From NCBI GenBank assembly GCA_034620365.1, contig JAQGEQ010000116.1, forward strand, positions 310,001 through 374,000: DNA of 64,000 nt, written 5' to 3'. The number at the start of each line of letters is the position of its first letter. Position 1 is the stretch's first letter. The notes beneath the pieces were generated by a model that saw only the letters and a program-made list of their open reading frames with translations, did not search any database and was not told where the DNA came from. The DNA comes from Pegea sp. RAD2-039. Lineage: Eukaryota; Chordata; Thaliacea; Salpida; Salpidae. Of this stretch, positions 1-12,800 are shown piece after piece. The position numbers and the translations under genes are program-made.

Positions 1-870
1 AATAACAGTAAAAAGCCCTTCACAATTTCTATTTTATTTTAAATAAATTTTTATGTTTTTACTTTTTTAGCATTATATTGAATTTTCTTAAACAGAATAA
101 GTTTTTTTTAAGCTGAAAATATTATTAAATTATTCAGTTTTTAATATTTGTTTTTATTAAAATTTTAAAAGTTTTTAAAAAATGAAATTTTGATAAATTC
201 GTAAGTTTGTGATTTTTTAAACTTTTTCAATTTGAGAATAATTAAAATTATTTTGAAAATTGAACAAAGTTTTTTGAAATATTAGAATTTAACTAAAATT
301 TATTTTTATGTATTTAATGTGATTATATAAATTTCGAAAAAAAAAGATAAAAAAGAATTTTTAAATATTTAATTTTTAGAACTTTGTTTGAAAATCAAAT
401 TTTGTTCTAATTTATAAAATAGTTATTTCTAAACTAAAACAAATTTTCGAAATTCATCAATTTTTGGAAATATTTTTGGAAATATTTTTGGAATCGTTTT
501 AAAGAATTCGATATAAATGAAAATATTTTACTTCTAAACTTTCTTTTTTAACTTTTACAAACTGAACAAGTATAGTTATTTTTAGATTTTAAAAAAATAT
601 TTTAACATTATTTTATTTGGAGAGAAATAAATAATTTAATTTCAAAAATACTTTTCAATTTAAATAATTTTTATTTAAACTGAAGAAAGTTTGAAATAAA
701 TGAGAAAGTATGATTATTAAACGTGAAAAAAAAAGTGAATATTCAAAGATAAAAAGACAAACTGAAAAAAATGTTGAAAGAATTGAAAGTACTTAAGCAC
801 GAAACAAGTACCTTCAAAGTTATCAAAAAAAAGTTCAGTAACTTCAAAATTACTAAAAAATCAAAAAGTC
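1..870. other. AT-rich intergenic DNA
   Basis: Low-complexity A/T-rich sequence with no open frame or splice-bounded coding block that I can support. It lies beyond the 3' end of the minus-strand PLEKHO-like gene. Confidence 0.6.
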
Positions 871-877
871 GACCAAC

Positions 878-1075
878 CAATCAGAAAACAGCAAGTTGAT
901 TAACCAATCAGCAAGCAGTAGGTTGATTATCCAATCAGCAAACAGCAGTTTGATTAGCCAATCAGCAAGCAGCAGATTGATCAGCAAACAGCAAGTTGAT
1001 TAACCAATCAGCGAGCAGTAGGTTGATTAGCCAATCAGCAAACAGCAGCTTAATTAGCCAATCAGAAAACAGCTA
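878..1075. repeat. Degenerate minisatellite with CCAATCAG core
   Basis: About seven imperfect copies of a 26-28 bp unit, roughly GTTGATTAGCCAATCAGCAA plus CAGCAG. One copy is shortened. Each full copy carries CCAAT. It sits just downstream of the minus-strand PLEKHO-like stop codon (1205), so it may be in or beyond the 3' UTR. The CCAAT content is probably a by-product of the repeat, not a promoter. Confidence 0.75.
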
Positions 1076-1204
1076 ATAAATTTCTTTCCGAGTATTTCGA
1101 GACCAGACACAATAAAGAAATTTAAAAAAAAATTATATTTAGAAAATGAATCATATAATTTGCATATTCGAAAAGATGAAGATCAGAAGATTAAGTGATG
1201 AAGA

Positions 1205-4200
1205 TCAACTAGCCACTTGTTGCTCTGTTTCTAATTTTTTTAAGTCTTTATCATCTTCATCTTCTGTAGATCTGCTGCTGGATGCAGAGGAGATATCTGC
1301 TGAGGCTTCAAGGAGGTCCAGGACATCTTGAACATCATTTGGAAGATCATTGTAAGATTCTTCTAACTGATCTTCAATTGATGAGTCTGTAAGATCTTCA
1401 TCAACACATCTTTGATCCTCATCTTTCTTTAAAAGATCTTTTTGGGATTCTTCATCCAAAGGTTCCTTCAAACTCTCTTCCTTATCCTCTAACAGGTCTT
1501 CATCTTCCTTTAATTGATCTTCCTCTAACTGATCTTCATCTAGCTGATCTTTATCTGATTGATCTTTATCTAATTGATCTTGATCTTCCTCTAATTGATC
1601 TTCCTTTTGAGCTTCTTTCAACTGATCTTCTCCAAGACTAACTCTGTTACAATTATTCAAATTTCCTTCTGAAAGACCTTCATCAACTTCATCAAGTTCA
1701 TCATCTGTAAAAGCTCCGCCCTCTTCATCTTCCTCTTCATCTCCTCCTTCTTCATCTCCTCCTTCTTCATCTGATCCCTTCTCATCTGATCCTTCTTCAG
1801 GTTCTGGATCAAATCTTTCAACATCTTCTTCCTGATCTTCTTCTTTTATCAATTTCGGCTTCTTACTGGAATCAGGAAGAGGTGGAGGACTCCTGGCGAC
1901 TTTTTCACCACCAGAGGGTGTCTCTCCTTCGAGAAGATTAAAAATTTTATGAAAAAATTTGAAGAATTTTTGAGTAGAAAACCTTTTGATGTATTTTGAG
2001 GGTCTTTTTCTGCATCCGGCCCCTTCTCTTGCTCCTTGATCTCTTGCTCCTTGATCTCTTGCTCCTTGATCTCTTGATCTTCTTCTTTTTTGTGGATTTT
2101 TGGTTTCAAGGCGGTCGTCGGAATCTTTCCTCTTTTCTTCTTTTCTAAATTTTATAAAATTATTTTTAAAAATTATTTAAAAAAGATTAAAAATAATTTG
2201 AATTAAATTTTGATAAATTTTAAATTTTTGTAAATTAAAGTTGACAAGAAAAATTATGGAATTTAAAAAAACTAAATTTAAAAAAAAAAACTGAAAAAGT
2301 TTCCATAAAAATATGGATAAAAATAGAAAATTGAAAAAAAATATTAAACTTTTTATGATTTAATGGAATTTATATAAACTTTAAATTTAAATTTAAATTA
2401 TTTTCATTTTATTGTTTTTTAACTATTTTAAATTTAAAACAAATAAATAAATTTTTATTTCCTTCTTTTTAAAAAAAGTTCTTGAAAATTAGGAAACTTT
2501 TGTTGAAAAATAATAAATTTCTGTCAAATCTTTTGACAGCTCATAAAAATTGTTGATAAAAAACTAACCAGATGTAACTTCTTCTTCAATTGGTTGATCA
2601 AGTAGAAGACCTACAGATGATGTAAGTGCCTAAAAATATCAAATTATCAAATAAGTCTGGAAAACTTTGTTGTCTGTTTTGTAGAAAAAATGAAAATTCT
2701 GAATTTTTATTCTAAAAGTTCTTTTTTGAAATTAAAAAAATTTCATTTTGAATAAATTTATGGAAATAATGTTTTGAAACACTTAAAAGTTGTTATTTTT
2801 ATTAATATTTTCAAAATATCTTTTAAATAAATATCTTTTATTTATTAAGAAAACTTAAAAATTTATTTATCAACAAATTTTTTTATTAAAAAAACTAAAA
2901 AAAAGATTTTGAAAGAATTAAAGTCGTCAGAATCGCGCCTCAAATCGAATCTGGGGCCCTTGGAACGATGATTAGATCACCAACTAAATCTTCAAACAAA
3001 TATTTATCATCAGTAAATTGAACTAACTTTATTTCTAAGATGGGCTCGACTTGGTGGTCGCCGACTTCTACCACGGGCTTCATTTTGTGGTTTTGGTCGT
3101 GTCTTTGTCAAATGTTTCAAAGTCGGACCCACAACTTTCTGCAACAAAAAAATGTGAAAAAAACTTTTTAAATTTCACAGAAAATATTCACTTCTCCTTT
3201 AATAGTTTTGTTGATTTGGTTTTTCCAATCTTCGACTAAATCTGAATCACTAGAAGCGAAAAGCGCTCTCTGAAAAGAAGTCACGTGATTAACATTTTAA
3301 TAAAAGTCTCTAAAACCATTTTAAAGACGAATTTTTTTGGTTTTAAAAGTGTATTTTTTGAGATTAATGTTTTTGAAAAATAAATAAAAATAAAATATTT
3401 TTAAATATCTTATAAATGTTTGAATAAAAAATTAATTCAAACTCAGGAAAAAAAATTTGATTAAAATGAAATTTAAAGTTTTTAAATCTTTCAAAAAACA
3501 AACGATATAAAAAAGCCAAATAAAGTAAAAATTATTTTGTAAAAAATTGAAAAAGGGGAATTTATTTATTTACAAAATAAAGTTATTTGTAATTTTCTTG
3601 TATAAAAAAATTTGAAGAAGTAAAAATCAGTGTTTGAAAGAAGTTAGGAGAAAGTCACTTTTGATTATCTTGTAACTGATTACAAACTGATTTATAAAAT
3701 TATATTTGGCAACCCTTATTATTTCTAATTCATTTATTTATTGTTTTTGTTAAAAAAGATAAACTTTTATCAATTTTCTGATTTAAATGATAATAAAACT
3801 GTTCAGATAAGAATGATGACGTCATCATCGAACAGATAAAGGTTCTAAAATTTATTTTCTTTAAATAATTAGAGAAAAAATCTTAAATTTTCTAAAATCT
3901 TTTCAATTAATTGAAATCGATTTTTTGGGTCAAATTGAAAATTAAATTTTTTATTTGAGAAATGTTTAATCTCTATTTGGAGAAAACTTCTTTTTTTTGA
4001 TAATCTTTTTATAAAAAAAGCTTTTTGAACATTTATTTAAAGAAAAAAATATTTTAAAGAATTTTTAGATTAAAATAACTTTTAAGAAAAAAAAACTCAA
4101 ATTAAAGAATTCATTGAAAGTTCAAAGTTCAATAAATTTCATGAAATTTTAAATTATTAATTTTTAAAAATATAAATTTCTTACTTTAACATCAGATTTT

Positions 4201-4617
4201 TTATTTTCACTTTTCTTTGGTTGAATAAGAAAAGTAGCAAGACCTTTCTTACAATCTTTTTTATCAGCTGTGACTGCCTCCTCATATTTCTTCAATTGAA
4301 TCGTAAAGACAGGCTTATCACTGTCATCTTTAATCTAAAATTAAAAAACCATTAATAAATATTTACAGAAAGTGTTTACAAACTTTATTTTCAAATAAGT
4401 AGATGATATCATCTTTCAAGACACAAAATCTTTCTCTCCACCTTTTTCTTAACCATCCTTCACGAATTAAATAAATAAGAGAACCAAATTTAGTTGCTTC
4501 TTCCAAAAACTTGATCTAAAAATCAGGATTTTTTGTGTTACAACTAAATCCGGCTAAACTAGAAATTCATTTGAAGCTCAACATTCAACAAACCTTTGAA
4601 TTTTCTTTTTCTGGCAT
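1205..4617 (-). CDS. PLEKHO: PLEKHO-family PH-domain protein with acidic DQ/E-rich tail
   Basis: Eight exons in consistent phase give about 479 residues: 4594-4617, 4384-4515, 4185-4334, 3192-3269, 3028-3138, 2569-2629, 1983-2144 and 1205-1926. The last intron (1927-1982) is only 56 nt. A PH domain spans about residues 25-127: it opens with EGWLRKRWRERFCVLK and closes with the helix containing DLVEDWKNQI. It is followed by SRRPPSRAHL (about residues 150-162), which matches the SRRPPTRGHL region of vertebrate PLEKHO1/CKIP-1, the main reason for the family call. Family members bind phosphoinositides and CK2 and act at the membrane and actin cytoskeleton. The C-terminal half is unlike what I recall of vertebrate members: about 240 residues dominated by D, E, Q and K with DQLEED-type repeats. 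The start is the first ATG before the short first exon. PH domain and splicing are firm; orthology is likely. Confidence 0.8.
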
Positions 4618-7600
4618 AACTTAGAAATTTGAAACTTATTTCTTTAAGTTTTCTTCAAATATAGATTTTGAGAATAAAAAGAATTCAACTTAAACAATCT
4701 ATAAGAAAAAAAATAACTTTGAACTTTTCTGCTTTTCAAAAACAAATTAAAAAAACAATTTTCAATTCAAAGTTGAATTTTAAATTTAAAAAATTGTTAT
4801 TCAGTTTTCAAAACATTTCAACTTAAAAATAAACAAACTCTAAATAATTTTTTATCTTGCAGTAAACTAAAAACAGAAGATGATAGCATTAAGAAATGCT
4901 GAAAGTAAAACAAAAGCATCAAAATTCACAACTTTTCAATCTGCCTTCTTCTAATTTTTCTTTTTTTAGCATTTCTCTTTTTATATCTTTCTGCTATGAG
5001 CTGCCTAAGACAGCATATTTAAGTAAATGTTGCTTTAGAATGTTTTAACCATATAAACATTTACCTTTAAAAAAGCTTTCGGTTAAGCTGATATTATCGA
5101 AAATTTTATTGATTTTAAATTTTTGTAAATGTTCACGCTTGACTGATTTTCATCTGCGCTTCAAATGTCTAAAGCTTTTTATTTGTTTAATATTTTCATA
5201 AAATAACTGACTAAAAACTAAGAATAACTTCAATATATTAAATAATAAATCTTTTTATAGCCTAGTAAAGCTAATAAAAGCTTAATTAATAAAATTGTAT
5301 TTAGCCATAGACTTTGAAGAAATATAGTTTTTAGAAGTAACTGAACTAAACATTTCAAGATGAACGCACAGGAAGTATAATTTAGTTTAGAAGGAAATAT
5401 TTCAGTTTTAATTCAAAGTGAAATCAGCTTTCTTATATAAAACTACTAAATCAGAATTGCAAAAAGTAAATACTAAACAAATCAGGTTTTCTGAATTTGT
5501 AAAAATTCTACATTAACCAATTTCAAATATATTTAGTCTAAATGGTTAATATCATCAACAACTTAAATAAATCTTTATAAAAAAAATAGGGTTTATCTAA
5601 ATAAATAAACAATTTGCAGTTTTCTGGAAACTCTGTCTTTTTTAAACTAACTTTGAAATAATCAAACAGGAAACACTTTTGGTGTCAGAATTATGACGTC
5701 ATATCTCAAGTTTATGGATTGTTTTATAATTGTTGAGTTTCAAAAAAGTTATTTGAAGAAATAATAACTTTTGTCTATATATGGAAAAATATTGAGAAAA
5801 ATAATAAACTGTTTAGAAAAGCTATAATCTAAAGTTTTAAATATTACTAAACAATCTCAAAATAAGAAAAAAAGAACTTTTTACTAAAAGGAAAATTTGA
5901 TTATTGTTTAATTTTAATCTGTTTAAATTAATATTAAAATAAACATTGAAAAAATTGATCACTTCAATAAACCAACTTTTTCTAAACTATTTTCTGAAAT
6001 AGTCTTCAAGCTTTATGACTAGCAAATATTATGATTTAATCTTGAAAATAAAAAGTTAGAGAAAAAAATATGCAAAAAAAGTTTGTCTATTTTCATATTC
6101 AAATATAACAACGCCCAAAGTAATCAAATAAGCTTTTTGTCTAATGAAAATTTTATTTATGTGACTACACCTACAACATTTATTCTTTTAATCTTTTGTA
6201 AGCAATTAATTAGTACTTTAAAAACATTTTTATTAAAAAAACTTTTTATTTAAATAAAAAATTGCCAAACATATTTTATGTAAAAATAAACTTTATGTTT
6301 AAAACATTTTTCTAAATACTAGGCCGCTAGCAAGTTACACCTATTTAAAATACTAATCATTTACTATTATTTGCTTAAAATCTTAAAAAAAAACATCTTG
6401 AAGGTTATAGTTTTCTTATAAAATATTTTCTAGAAGAAGAAATACTTTAATTTCATCAATTTTAAAATTAAAACTTTTCACAATAATTTCAAAAATTCTA
6501 AATTACTTTAAGTTTTACATTTCTCTAATTTCTTTTGAAATTTAATCGTTTTTTTTTTATCAAAAAATAAAACAAATTCTGTTGAATATCGAATATTAAA
6601 ACTTGAAACAAAAAATTATGTTTTAGCAAATAACTAAAAACCAAGAAATCATTCAGTTAAGTTTTTAAATATATTTATGATTTAAGCTGAAAATTATTTG
6701 AGATTTAATCTTAAAAACACTCTAAGTTAAGTCAGAGTAATCCTTATGTTCTTACATAACTTACCAACTAAATGACAAAATGTTCTTTGAAAAAACTTTT
6801 CTAATTTTTCTGAAAGTTAAAAAATTCAAAATATTTTCAATTTTCGAAAAAATTCTAAAAATTAAAAAAGATTTTTTGAAAATATTTCAAATTTTGTTCT
6901 GCTTTAAAATATGTGAAGTTCTTTATTGAATTTTGATTAAAAAACCCTCAAAATGAAAAATTTATTAAAAATGTTTATTCTCATAATTTTGAAAAATTAA
7001 ATTTATTACAAATCAATAGAAATTATATTTTAATTAAATTTCTAATCTTAGCTTAAAAAAAAATATTAGAATTATTTAAACTTGTTTAAATCTTATAAAA
7101 GTTGATTTTCAACAAATTTTTTAAAAAGAAGTTTTTAACACAAAATATTATCTTGTTGGAAATATATTAATGAAACACATATCTTCAAAAACCACATATA
7201 TATGTTATTACTATCAAATTGAATATTATTCTTATAATATTCATGTATTTAGTTGAACGTTTTAAATATTTAATCAACATTAAATAAGAAATAAGAAAAT
7301 CTAAAAATAAACTTTTTATTAGTTTGTTACAAAGGTGTAATTATAAATGGTTTTATAAATAATAGAAATAACCAAATTAACTTTTCAAAATAATTGTCGA
7401 ATGCTGAATCTGAAATAGTTTAGATTGGATTAAATTCTGTTGTAACAGACTACTTACTAAACAACTTTCTACAATCAAGTTAAAAAAGTTTATTTTTATT
7501 TTGTTGAAAGATTTCTTATAAAAAAATAGAATTGAAAAAATGGAAAGTTATATTTGGTAAAAACATTAAATTATCTTTTTAAAAAGATTCAAAATTTGTT

Positions 7601-9867
7601 GAGTTTTTTAATAAAAAGATTTCAAAACATCAATTGTTAGAAGTTAGATGGAGTTACATTTGGTAGAAACAATTCTTAGTCACGTGATTAAATGACGATA
7701 TAATAATATATTTGAAACATAAGCTTAGTAAAAATCTGAAATTCAGTTTGTATTAAAAAGACAGAAAACATGTTAATAGTCATATGTTAAAAGTAAATAT
7801 ATGAGATCATAAAATACTTGATAATAATATTTGACGATCAATTTAATGGTTTTTAGGAGATTAGCAAATTAATTTTTTTGTAGTTTTAGTTAATTTTTAG
7901 TTTTAATAATTATAAAAACCTCAACTAATGTCTTGATTCAAAATATAAGTAATCAGACATTTTAGAATTTTTTCTATATAGATAAAGTTTTTTTCAAAAC
8001 AATAAAAAATATTTTCTTCGATTTTTAAGATTTATAAAATAGTAAATTTCATTAATATTTTTTCACTATCGTAATCGTAAAGAAATATAAAATATATTTC
8101 AAACTATTTAATTTCGATATTTTCAGTAATTTTGTTTTTATGAAAATCGTGGAAATTTTTTTTCTACAATAATACAAGGTCAACATCATTAATTTAGAGA
8201 CAAACCAGGAACATTGTAAATTGATGTAAGATTGTTAGAAACAAAATATAAAACAAATGAAATGAAGAAATACTATTTGTCAACAAGTCATGTTCCTTTA
8301 AAATAATTTCAAAAGACTTGGATGGAATCGGGAGAAAGATTTCAAACTAGGATTAAAAAACTAAAAATATTAATTGGATTAGTTTCGGAGGACAAACCTG
8401 TGAAGATGTTTAATATTAAGCGTTGAAACTTTCTGTATGAAAGGTTTAGATTGAAACTGAAAATCAAAGAACAACTGATTTAGTAGTAAAATGTCGGCAG
8501 AGAAAATTAAGTTTCCGAAAACATTTAGCTTCATTCATAAAACTTATACTTACCTTGGAGAAAAACTCAGAAAACCCCAAATAAAACTTAAAACAAAACA
8601 GTGCAGTTAATATTGCTAATACGGGATTTCAAACTGAATGAAATGGCTGTATAAATAATAGAAGTTTTTAGTTTATTTGCTGAGATACATATCCACTGAT
8701 AAAGACACAACATTAGCTGATTACTGGAGTATTATCGAGAAAAACCCAAATTGGTGTTTAAAAGAACAGATTTTTGTGAAGAAGATGACCTGGAACATTT
8801 AACGGTATAATCAGTGCTTGTGGTACATAACTAGTAAAGGCATAAATAAAATGATATAGGCTCTATCATATAATAAAATTAGAAGGAATTCGTTCAAGTG
8901 TACGAGTTAGTTGGTCTTTGATTTTGTAGAAGGCAGTGAAAATGTAAAGATTATAATATAATGTATACAAGTTAATTTCTTAACCTTTAAATCAATATTT
9001 GTTGAATTATTATGTAAATAAATATATTATTTTCATTTGTTTTTATATTTCCGCCAGATATATTTAATTTTCTAATTGTTTTTTATATTTAGATATAACT
9101 TCTTATCTTATAAGCGTTATAATTACTTTTAAAATAACATTTATGAAAACTGGTTTAAGCCTAGATTTTGCCAAATTTTTAATCTAGACTGTTTAAATAG
9201 TAATAAAAAGTTTTTTTAATTATATTTAATTTTAATTATTTAATTAAAATGTACTTTGAATAAGTTGGCTTTTACACTAAAACTTAAAAAGTTAAGCGCC
9301 AATTTTTCGTGTTTACTTCTTTACAGCTGTCGTCAGAAAATTTGAAAAATTTCAGAATAGCGTTTATAGAATTTCATATTTTTAATTTAATATCATAAAC
9401 CGAATTAAAAAAACTTAATATTTTAATTTGTTAAAAATTTGTTTTGTTAAAACTAATAATTTTTTAAATGGTAATTATTTCTTTTAAAAATAAAAGTAAG
9501 AAAAGTTTATAAAAATATTTATTATCAATTTTTTTCAAATTATTTACTTTTTTTTATCAAAATCAAAGTTTTAAAATCAATTTCAACATCTTTTAAGATT
9601 TTAAATTCAAAATTATCTTTTATTTCAATGATATTAACATTATTTTATTAACTTTGAGTTTTTTGAAGTTAAACTTTTGTATATTTTTTGCTTTATTTAA
9701 ATTCAAATAAACAATAGTTGAATTATACTTATGTTATTATCATCATTATTTATATTTTAATGATAAAAATTACATAATATTTAATAATGTCGTAAATAGG
9801 TGACATTAATTCAGAAAATTTTCAAAATTTTATTTTTTTTATTTTTAGTATTTTTTTTATTTGTTAA
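4618..9867. other. Intergenic region between divergent PLEKHO and TOPBP1
   Basis: About 5.2 kb of AT-rich DNA between two head-to-head genes, so both promoters should lie here. I see a TGACGTCA site near 5695, a GTCACGTGATT word at 7679, and a less AT-rich block at about 8290-8830 with short open frames (see findings). No confident gene, tRNA or mobile element was recognised. Confidence 0.6.
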
Positions 9868-12800
9868 ATGGCGAGGAACGATGAAGTTCGATTATTATCA
9901 TTAAATGAAGAGAACAGAGATAAAGTTGAAGAAGTCTTAAATGTAAGTTTAAAAAATAGTTTGTTTAAAATGATTGAATATAGATGATAGATAAATTCAA
10001 GTAGCTTTAATTGTTGATATAAACTGAAAATGTTAGATGATACTTGTTTGAATAGCTACAACAACACTAAGTTGTTTTTGTGTAATTAACATTTATCTAA
10101 ATTAGCATTTATACTCATTAGTAGCTTTTTTGTTTTTAGTTTTTTTAGTGCTTTTGTTTCCAAATAAAGTTGGATAAGATAAATCTATTTTAAAAGATTT
10201 TCAAATTCTTTTTCTTCTATTTTATTTCTAATTTATTTTCTATAAATAATTTTAACAATAAATATTAAATATTTGAAAATAAAACTTTATTTAAGCTTCC
10301 AATGATGATAATTATCATTATTTTATCATATTATCATGGGTTTGCTATAAATACTATTCCTAAAATAATTAAATCTAATCTTTTTATGAAATTTATATAA
10401 TTTAAAAACAAATATTTTGCTTCTAAAGGTTTTAAAGAAACCTGAACTACGAGTAAAAACGGTTTGGACAAGCAAAGAAGAGGCTCTTTTATCAACATTT
10501 GAAGAAGACGTCATCTATGTAGTGGAACCTATTAACGGTAAACTTTTTGACTCGAAATAAATACTTTTAATTTCAGTAAATAACAGATTCAATTACTGAT
10601 GTGCTAGTGGGCAAGGGGTTTGCTGTGATCAGTTCTAGATGTGCTTTGACTGTTTTAAATGATAATGTTTTGATGAAACCGGGTCTTACCTACCCTTTAT
10701 GGTCGTTAGCAATGATCAACACCATCGTTTGCTTCTCAAACATCAAACCAAGAGAAAGGGTTTGTTTCTAATGAAATTTTTCAGTGAATTTTTAAACTTT
10801 TTTTTTCTGTAGAACAATTTAAGTGATTTAGTAAAGAAAATGGGAGGTAAAGTTGAAAGTGAATTAACAGAAAACTGTAGTCATCTTGTTGTAAAAGAAG
10901 TTGGTTCCTTCAAATACTTCAGTGCTGCAGATAGAAATATTCCAATCATGACTACTGATTGGGTTAAACATATTTGGAAAAATAGCCAAAAAAAGTTGGT
11001 AATTTCTTTAATTTTATTTGAATAAAGTCTTCAACTTCAAGTTTTAGGCATGTCCCAGTTGCTGATTTGAAATGGGAGTCTTTTTGTTGCCCCATTTTTC
11101 TTGGATGTTGTATTTGTGTCACTGGATTCAATAATGAGGATAGAGCTAAAATTAAACAATTAGTTGATAAATTTGGTGGTAGATACACTGGTGCCATGAA
11201 ATTAAATGAAACAACTCATTTAGTGGTTCAAAAACCTGAAGGTATTTGCTGATTTCACAAATATTTCATCAAATTTCTATCTTATTTGTTGATAGGTAAG
11301 AAATATCAGATGGCTGGTAAGTTTGGGTTGAAAGTAGTTAGTCGAAATTGGGTTTATGAAAGTATTAAGAAAGGAAGTTGTCAAAATCATGCTGATTATC
11401 CAGTAAAAGGTGAAGATGAGAACATTTTTATGATTTAAAACTTTCATTTTAATTTTAAAGCACAAAGCAACTTTCATATACCTTCATCAACACCTAAAAA
11501 ACCATCTGCAGAAGAAGAGAGAGTTGGAAATACAACCATGGGTAACTTACAACCATCTCAACTTATTAAAACTGAATTAAATTCAGCTGATGTTAGTTGT
11601 ATTACCATCACTACTATCGACCAAACCAAGAATATGGATTCGACTGTTTCATCAAATAAATCATTCAATAAGTCGTCTTCATCACTTGATTCATGATTCT
11701 AATCCCTAATCTTTCAGATCTGCATCTAAAGACACAAATGCAGATGAGATCTTATCTTTTAATTTTTCATCTCAATCAAGTTTACAACTTCTTGATGGAG
11801 TTTGTGCTTGTCTACTCGGCTTCAACAACAAACAAACCGACAAACTGAATCAACTTCTGTCACTAGCTGGTGCTACAAGGTCGGCACGTGTGTCATCGAG
11901 CGTAACTCACGTGTTAGTCGCTTCCCGATGTCAAATTAGCGATAAAGATTTGGATTCCATCAGAGAAAGACTCGACAGTGGATTTTGTGAGTTGATAACG
12001 ACCCAGATTTTACCTCACAACTTCTGTTTTCAGCTTTGTCAGTTGTCAATCATAACTGGTTGCTGACATCACTACAAAATGGTCAGATTCAAAACGAGCA
12101 CCAGTACTGGTCCACAGATGTGGTTGCCATGCCAACCGACAACCACAAAAGTGAATTTGAAGCTAATCAGCCGTAAGTTGATCTTAGATTTGATGATGAC
12201 GTCATTTGTGATTTAACATCTAAACTAAAATGGACTTTTTCCATTTTGTGCAAAGTTTAATAAAACTTGAAATAAAATAAAAATTGTTTAATTAAATCGT
12301 TATTTAGTTCAAGTTATTCACGCTTCAGTGATTACAATAATCACCATGACAACTTGCTTCTAGATCTTGTGATGATACAACATTTATGCCAGAAATAAAA
12401 GGGTTAGAAAAAGAAGAAGAAGAAAAGACCATCGATAAACAAGGTTAGTTTGTAGATGGTTGTTTATAGATGGTTGTTTATAGATGGTTGCTTGTAGATG
12501 GTTGTTTGTAGATGGTTGTTTGTAGATGGTTGTTTGTAGATGGTTGTTTGTAGATGGTTGTTTGTAGATGGTTGTTTGTAGATGGCTGTTTGTAGATGGT
12601 TGTTTGTAGATGGTTGTTTGTAGATGGTTGTTTGTAGATGGTTGTTTATAGATGGTTGTTTATAGATGGTTGTTTGTAGATGGTTGTTTATAGATGGTTG
12701 TTTATAGATGGTTGCTTGTAGATGGTCGTTTGTAGATGGTTGTTTATAGATGGTTGTTTGTAGATGGTTGTTTGTAGATAGTTGTTTGTAGATGGTTGTT

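Noticed and set aside
1146-1331. 61-codon plus-strand frame overlapping the PLEKHO-like stop
   Set aside because: Antisense shadow of the acidic coding repeat; no independent support.
8549-8570. ATACTTACCTTGGAG resembling the 5' end of U1 snRNA
   Set aside because: The match stops after about 10 bases and no U1 stem-loops follow. It is more likely part of a chance frame (TYTYLGEKL).
10981-11048. Apparent frameshift between TOPBP1 exons 4 and 5, as if from an error in an A7 run
   Set aside because: Resolved by using the donor GTTGGT at 10995. This leaves phase 2 and gives the continuous sequence SQKKHVPVADLKW that fits the family.
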